Origin: Elioraea sp.
GTDB lineage: Bacteria; Pseudomonadota; Alphaproteobacteria; Acetobacterales; Acetobacteraceae
DNA length: 64,000 nt
Assembly: GCF_022842375.1 (NCBI RefSeq)
Contig: NZ_JALHPR010000003.1
Coordinates: 1-64,000, forward strand
Reading direction: 5' to 3'
Part shown: positions 57,486 to 64,000 of the stretch, in pieces
How the letters are laid out: the number at the start of each line of letters is the position of its first letter
How positions within the stretch are numbered: the stretch's first letter is position 1
The notes under the pieces: model-generated
The model's database searches: none
What the model saw: the letters and a program-made list of their open reading frames with translations, nothing else
What the model was told of the DNA's origin: nothing
Position numbers and translations under genes: made by a program

Positions 57486-58337
57486 ATGCATCTCTGGCAT
57501 GGCATCTGCGCAGGCGTGCTTCTCGCGACAGCGGCGACGACCCAGGTCGCCGCCCAGACCGCCCCGGCACCCGCGCCGCTCGCAAGCGCGCTCGACGGCA
57601 CCTTCGCCCCGCATGCGATGCCGAAGCTCGGCGGCGGCATCGAGGGGTTCAACGTGGATCTGGCCGAGGAGATCGGCCGTCGCCTCGGCCGCCCGGTGAC
57701 GATCGACGCGCTCGGCTTCGCGGGCCTCATCCCCGCGCTCAATGCCGGGCGCTTCGACTTCCTCGCCGCCCCCACGACCGTCACGGCGCAGCGGTCGGAG
57801 AACCTGCTGTTCAGCGAACCCTATCTCGACACCAACATGCAATTCGTCGTGCTTCGCGGAGCGACGCTCACAGCGCTCGAGCAGTTGCGCGGGCAGACCC
57901 TCTCGGTGAACAAGGGTTCCCTCTACGACACCTGGGCGCAGCAGAACGCGCAGCGCTACGGCTTCCGCGTCAACGCCTTCGACACGCAGTCCGACGCGAT
58001 CCAGGACGTGATCGCACGCCGCTCCTTCGCAAATCTCGCCGGGAACACGGCGCTTGCGTTCGCGGTGCGGCGGCTGCCGGCCCTGCAGCTCGGCCTCGAG
58101 CTCGAGACGGGGCAGTACTGGTCGATCCCGGTCCGCCGCGACAACCGCGCGCTGCGCGACGACATCGACTGGGCGATCGAGTGCATGAAGCGCGACGGCG
58201 TGATCGCGCGCATCTACGAGAAGTGGTTCGGCATCGCACCGCGGCCGGGCACGGCGTCGGTCACGGTGTTCGCCGGTCGCGGCACGCCCGGGTTCGATGG
58301 CTACGATGCCACGCCGCAGACACGGCCCTGCACCTGA
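57486..58337 (+). CDS. amino-acid-type ABC transporter substrate-binding protein (family 3)
   Basis: A 283-residue periplasmic protein with a signal peptide (1-23, ending in VAA-Q) and the SBP family 3 fold: GGGIEGFNVDLAEEIGRRLG, PALNAGRFDFLAAPTTVTAQRSE, and WAIECMKRDGVIARIYEKWFG at the end. Relatives bind polar amino acids or similar small ligands. GGAGAGG precedes the ATG. No permease or ATPase genes lie beside it. Its last 37 bases overlap a small convergent gene. Confidence 0.88.
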   Translation: MHLWHGICAGVLLATAATTQVAAQTAPAPAPLASALDGTFAPHAMPKLGGGIEGFNVDLAEEIGRRLGRPVTIDALGFAGLIPALNAGRFDFLAAPTTVTAQRSENLLFSEPYLDTNMQFVVLRGATLTALEQLRGQTLSVNKGSLYDTWAQQNAQRYGFRVNAFDTQSDAIQDVIARRSFANLAGNTALAFAVRRLPALQLGLELETGQYWSIPVRRDNRALRDDIDWAIECMKRDGVIARIYEKWFGIAPRPGTASVTVFAGRGTPGFDGYDATPQTRPCT

Positions 58338-58576
58338 CGGACGGGCTCCGCCCCCCCGTCGCGCGCCAGCAGCGCGCGGCCGGGGGCGGCCAGCGTCACC
58401 GCGCTGCCGGCGACCGTGACGAGGCCTGCGTCGAGCGAATCCTCCCAGACCGACAGGCGTGGGCAGGAGCTTCGCCAGGCCTCCATTGTCTCGGCATGGC
58501 TGCGCCCGTCCTCGCCGATCCAGGCGAGGAACTGCAGCATCAGCAGCGCGTGGGGATCATGTGAGATTTCGTGCAT
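58301..58576 (-). CDS. small conserved hypothetical protein
   Basis: A 91-residue protein of unknown function. The segment SHAETMEAWRSSCPRLSVWEDSLDAGLV looks conserved, and I recall similar short proteins in related alphaproteobacteria. No membrane or signal segment is seen. GGAGGG lies upstream of the ATG at 58576. Its 3' end overlaps the convergent binding-protein gene by 37 bases, unusual here. Confidence 0.65.
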   Translation of the reverse strand: MHEISHDPHALLMLQFLAWIGEDGRSHAETMEAWRSSCPRLSVWEDSLDAGLVTVAGSAVTLAAPGRALLARDGGAEPVRQVQGRVCGVAS

Positions 58577-58667
58577 CGTCCGGCCCTCCGCGAGCCGTCA
58601 CCTGGGTTCGCTGGCCTGATGCTACGACACGCGCATTTCGCGCGTGTTTCACCGGGGGAGGATCGTC

Positions 58668-59549
58668 GTGTTCGAAGGGTTCAGCCTGGCCGATGTCGGG
58701 CTCGAGACGGGCGTCACGCTCCGCGTCCGCAGCGGCGGGTCTGGCCCGCCGCTGCTGATGCTCCACGGCAACCCGCAGACGCATGCGATGTGGCATCGCG
58801 TGGCACCACGCCTCGCCGAGCGCTTCACCGTCATCTGCCCTGACCTTCGCGGCTACGGCGGCTCATCCAAGCCTTCTGCCTCCGCCGACCACGCGGCCTA
58901 CGCCAAGCGGGCGATGGCAGCCGACATGGTGGCCCTGATGCGCAGCCTCGGGCATGACCGCTTCCTGCTCGCCGGCCACGACCGCGGCGGGCGCGTGGCC
59001 CACCGCCTCTGCCTCGATCACCCGGAGGCGGTGGAGAAGGCCGCGCTGCTCGACATCATCCCGACGCTGGAGCATTTCGAGCGCACCGACATGGAATTCG
59101 CCATGGGCTACTATCACTGGTTCTTCCTGGCCCAGCCCGCGCCCTTCCCCGAGACGATGATCGCGGCCGACCCGCGCTTCTGGCTGCTCAGCCACAGCGG
59201 CAAGCACGGCGTGCCGCCCGATTTCTTCTCCCCCGAGGCGCTGGCCGACTATCTCGCCGCCCTCGACCACCCCGGCACGATCACCGCGATCTGCGAGGAC
59301 TATCGCGCAGCGGCCACGATCGACCTGGTGCATGACCGCGAGAGCCGTGCAGCGGGCACGCGAATCACTGCCCCGCTCGCCGTGCTATGGGGATCAAAGG
59401 GCCGCGTCGGCGGCTGGTACGATGTGCCCGCGATCTGGCAGGGCTACGCGACCGACCTCCGCCTCGCCGAGGCGGTGCCATCAGGCCACTACCTGGCCGA
59501 GGAGGCACCGGAGGCGGTGCTGGACGCGTTCACCCGCTTCTTCGGGTGA
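58668..59549 (+). CDS. haloacetate dehalogenase-like alpha/beta hydrolase (fluoroacetate dehalogenase family)
   Basis: A 293-residue hydrolase. From the GTG at 58668, preceded by GGGGGAGGA, the residues that define fluoroacetate dehalogenase are all in place: nucleophile D105 with R106 and R109 in AGHDRGGR, the H150-W151 pair in GYYHWFF, Y251 in WYDVPAIW, D129 and catalytic H274 in SGHYLAEE. Such enzymes hydrolyse the C-F or C-Cl bond of haloacetates. The motif set makes dehalogenase activity more likely than epoxide hydrolase, but true substrate preference needs assay. It stands between a small hypothetical gene and a convergent acetyltransferase gene. Confidence 0.85.
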   Translation: MFEGFSLADVGLETGVTLRVRSGGSGPPLLMLHGNPQTHAMWHRVAPRLAERFTVICPDLRGYGGSSKPSASADHAAYAKRAMAADMVALMRSLGHDRFLLAGHDRGGRVAHRLCLDHPEAVEKAALLDIIPTLEHFERTDMEFAMGYYHWFFLAQPAPFPETMIAADPRFWLLSHSGKHGVPPDFFSPEALADYLAALDHPGTITAICEDYRAAATIDLVHDRESRAAGTRITAPLAVLWGSKGRVGGWYDVPAIWQGYATDLRLAEAVPSGHYLAEEAPEAVLDAFTRFFG

Positions 59550-59565
59550 CGCCCGAAGGCATCCC

Positions 59566-60570
59566 CTACTCGATGCGCTTCCACCAGTAGCCTTCGTCGA
59601 CCGGCTCTCCCGTCGGGCGGATCGCGTAGCCGGGAATGACGCCCACGAAGGCCCAGCCGAGGGACCGCACGATCGTCTCCGCCGGCCCGCCGGGCCAGGT
59701 GCGGAGGACAAGGATGCGCCTTCCATGCGCGAGCGCCGCCTGGTCGATCCGCGCCATCAGCTCGCGTCCCACGCCACGGCGGCGGAACTCGGGGTGGACG
59801 AGCAGCTGCCGCACCTCGGCGCGGTGCGTCTGGTTCTCCGGCACGTCGAGGTCGAGCTGCAGGCACCCGCCGATCTCGCCATCCACCCAGGAGGCGAGGA
59901 TCACGCGCTTGGCGGCCGCGACCTCGGAGCCGCGCTCGCGCCAGAAGGCGCGCGCCTTCTCGATCGGCAGCGGTGCCAGGAACCCGACGACGGCACCATC
60001 GTCGACGCACGCCTTCAGCACCTCGGCGAGCCTGCGCTCGGCCGAGACGGCGGCGGCGGGGTCGAGCACCTCGACGACCGTCCCGGTGATCGGCTTGGCG
60101 TAGCGGAACTCGAGCGAGCGGGAGCGGTCATCGAGCACGCGGATGGAGCCGGCGCGGACGTAGGAGTTCTTCTCATAGAACTTATGCGCCGCCTCGAAGC
60201 GCGTATCGGTCCAGAGCACCATGCGCTTGGCTCCCGCCGCGCGCGCATGCCCCTCGGCCTTCCGCAGCAGTTCGTTCGCCAGCCCCGTGCCGCGGTGGCT
60301 CTGCGCGACGTACATGCGCGAGATCTCCCACGCCTGGTCGTGGTTGAGCGGCACGGCGGCGATCATGCCGACGACAGCGCCCGAGACCTCGGCCGCCCAG
60401 AGCGCGCCGCCGCGGCCAGCGACGTGGGTGGCAAGCGCGCGAAGCTCCGGCGCCTCGTTGTCGACGTCGAGCACGCAGCCCGGATACTCGCCCCAGCACG
60501 CGCCGATGAGCGAGATGAAGCCGGCCGCGTCACTGTCGCGGCCGGGCCGGATCACCCCGGCGGTCGTCAT
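59566..60570 (-). CDS. tandem GNAT acetyltransferase
   Basis: A 334-residue protein with two GNAT domains. The first (about 5-150) has the acetyl-CoA loop MYVAQSHRGTGLANELL. The second (about 180-330) has QLLVHPEFRRRGVGRELMARI. Acceptor unknown. I use the ATG at 60570 because the upstream TTG overlaps the aminotransferase stop. It follows the first aspartate aminotransferase gene by one base and is probably co-transcribed with it. Confidence 0.85.
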   Translation of the reverse strand: MTTAGVIRPGRDSDAAGFISLIGACWGEYPGCVLDVDNEAPELRALATHVAGRGGALWAAEVSGAVVGMIAAVPLNHDQAWEISRMYVAQSHRGTGLANELLRKAEGHARAAGAKRMVLWTDTRFEAAHKFYEKNSYVRAGSIRVLDDRSRSLEFRYAKPITGTVVEVLDPAAAVSAERRLAEVLKACVDDGAVVGFLAPLPIEKARAFWRERGSEVAAAKRVILASWVDGEIGGCLQLDLDVPENQTHRAEVRQLLVHPEFRRRGVGRELMARIDQAALAHGRRILVLRTWPGGPAETIVRSLGWAFVGVIPGYAIRPTGEPVDEGYWWKRIE

Positions 60571-60571
60571 G

Positions 60572-61786
60572 TCAAGCAAGGGAGCCGCAGAAGGCCTGGA
60601 TGCGGCGACAGGCCTCGCGCAGCTGCTCGGTGCCGGTGGCGTAGGAGACGCGGAAATACGGGCTCATTCCGTATGCCCCGCCATGCACTGCCGCGACATG
60701 CTGTTCCTCCAATAATGCCATGACGAAATCGAAATCCGTGTCGATGCGCCTGCCGCCGGCGGACGTCTTGCCGAGGCATCCGGCGATGTTCGGATAGACG
60801 TAGAATGCCCCCTCGGGGCGGTGGCAGACAACGCCCTTCGCCTTGTTGAGCTCCACGACCACGAGCTCGCGGCGGGCGAGGTAGAGTGCTGCGCGCTCCT
60901 TCACCACATCCTGCGGCCCGTCGAGGGCGGCAACCGTCGCTGCCTGCGCGACCGTGCAGACGCCGCTGGTGAGCTGGCCCTGCATGTTGACCATGGCCTT
61001 GAGGAGCGCCTTCGGCCCGCCGCAGAAGCCGACGCGCCAGCCCGTCATCGCGTAGGTCTTCGACGCGCCGTTGACGGTCAGCACACGGTCCTTCAGGTCG
61101 GGGCAGACCTGGGCGAGGGTCGCGAAGGCGAAGTCGCCGTAGACCATGTGCTCGTACATGTCGTCCGACATCACCCACACATGCGGGTGCTTGGCGAGCA
61201 CCGCGCCGATCCCGCGTATTTCATCGGCCGAGAGCGCGGCACCCGAGGGGTTGTTCGGGCTGTTGAGCACCAGCCATTTGGTGCGCGGGGTGATGGCGGC
61301 GTCGAGGTCCTCGGCGCGCAGCTTGAAGCCGTTGTTCTGCGGGCATGGCACGAACACGGGCTTGCCGCCGGCGAGCCTCGCCTGGTCGGCATAGCTGATC
61401 CAGTAGGGTGACGGAATCACCACCTCGTCGCCCTCGTCGATCGTCGCGAGAAAGGCGTTGATGATGATCTGCTTGCCGCCATTGGCGACCATGATCTCGT
61501 CGAGCGCGTAGTCGAGCCCGTTGTCGCGCTTGAACTTGCGCTGGATCGCGGCCTTCAGCGCGGGCGTGCCGTCCTGCGGCGGGTAGTGGGTGTCGCCCGC
61601 GAGGGCAGCGGCGTGCGCCGCCTCGACCGCATGCGTGGGCGTGTCGAAATCAGGCTCGCCCACGGCAAGGCTGATCACCGTATGCCCGGCCGCGGCGAGC
61701 GCGCGCGCCTTCGCGGTCATGGTGACCGAGGCGGCGATCTCGACGTCCTTGAGGCGTGCTGCGAGGGCGGGCGCGGTTGCGGCCAT
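60572..61786 (-). CDS. aspartate aminotransferase-like PLP enzyme, paralogue 1
   Basis: A 404-residue class I aminotransferase. PLP-site phrases are LNSPNNPSGAAL (the Asn that contacts the ring), DDMYEHMVYG, and NGASKTYAMTGWRVGF, which holds the Schiff-base lysine. The C-terminal arginine region is FRVSYATG. I use the ATG at 61786 (MAATAPALAARL) with GGAG 10 bases upstream. It is one of two closely related neighbours, sharing for example the stretch [19 protein letters not shown], so they arose by duplication. The second copy is 62 bases upstream in the same direction. Confidence 0.92.
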   Translation of the reverse strand: MAATAPALAARLKDVEIAASVTMTAKARALAAAGHTVISLAVGEPDFDTPTHAVEAAHAAALAGDTHYPPQDGTPALKAAIQRKFKRDNGLDYALDEIMVANGGKQIIINAFLATIDEGDEVVIPSPYWISYADQARLAGGKPVFVPCPQNNGFKLRAEDLDAAITPRTKWLVLNSPNNPSGAALSADEIRGIGAVLAKHPHVWVMSDDMYEHMVYGDFAFATLAQVCPDLKDRVLTVNGASKTYAMTGWRVGFCGGPKALLKAMVNMQGQLTSGVCTVAQAATVAALDGPQDVVKERAALYLARRELVVVELNKAKGVVCHRPEGAFYVYPNIAGCLGKTSAGGRRIDTDFDFVMALLEEQHVAAVHGGAYGMSPYFRVSYATGTEQLREACRRIQAFCGSLA

Positions 61787-61848
61787 GATCGCTCGTTCTC
61801 CACACATGTCGATGCGCGGCCGACACGCGGCCGACGCGAGGGATGCGA

Positions 61849-64000
<2,152 letters not shown>

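Overview
This window is about 64 kb of very G+C-rich DNA (roughly 70% by eye) from the chromosome of an alphaproteobacterium. It most resembles Rhodospirillales/Acetobacteraceae. The reasons are the base composition, the wealth of periplasmic binding proteins (oligopeptide, TRAP, tricarboxylate 'Bug' and amino-acid types), the housekeeping order yqeY-dnaG-rpoD / carA...carB-greA / lrp-trxB-lysR, and a GTG-started 157-residue GreA. I saw no rRNA, tRNA, CRISPR array, insertion sequence or phage gene. Coding density is about 95%, and many genes are joined by 4-base ATGA overlaps.

Layout. 1-4.2 kb: the N-terminus of a PhoX-type phosphatase with a Pho-box-like repeat, then a leftward catabolic operon (creatininase family, ketopantoate-reductase family, SDR, M20 dipeptidase). 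4.2-11.7 kb: an orphan oligopeptide-binding protein, a DMT exporter, a large modular RTX calcium-binding protein and a chemoreceptor fused to PilZ. 11.7-18.4 kb: a leftward operon of formylglycine-generating enzyme, Tat-exported sulfatase, exported HAD phosphatase and an incomplete Dpp/Opp importer. 18.5-23.8 kb: LysR, lactate-permease family protein and a complete TRAP transporter. 23.8-32.3 kb: leftward genes for an orphan ABC ATPase, photolyase-like protein, hydrolase, DMT, EAL protein, quinone reductase, Bug protein and diaminopropionate ammonia-lyase. 32.4-35.5 kb: a double-AAA+ ATPase followed by a WYL regulator. 35.5-38.7 kb: dienelactone-hydrolase-like protein, DenD-like epimerase and a Tat-exported metallo-beta-lactamase-fold protein. 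38.7-54.6 kb: the core block rpoD, dnaG, yqeY, carA, lysE, SDR, carB, greA, threonine ammonia-lyase, bdhA, lrp, trxB and lysR. 54.7-64 kb: a PEP-CTERM protein, a candidate structured small RNA, a nitrilase-family amidase, a solute-binding protein, a fluoroacetate-dehalogenase-like enzyme, a tandem GNAT, two aspartate-aminotransferase paralogues and the end of a Pot-type permease pair.

Most striking observation. CarA (carbamoyl-phosphate synthase small subunit) carries an extra N-terminal domain of about 60 residues that reads as a Cro/YdaS-like helix-turn-helix. Its promoter region and early coding sequence contain three copies of a GGGAA-N5-TTCCC inverted repeat (centres 43164, 43201 and 43329). 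The middle copy fills the space between a TTGAAA -35 element and the start codon. The upstream copy lies between the divergent carA and yqeY-dnaG-rpoD promoters. This suggests a metabolic enzyme that represses its own gene, and possibly senses through its own active-site state, but that remains inference. Other leads are the AAA+/WYL pair with its own inverted repeat, the multi-hairpin RNA at 56305-56502, the chemoreceptor-PilZ fusion, and the FGE-sulfatase maturation pair.
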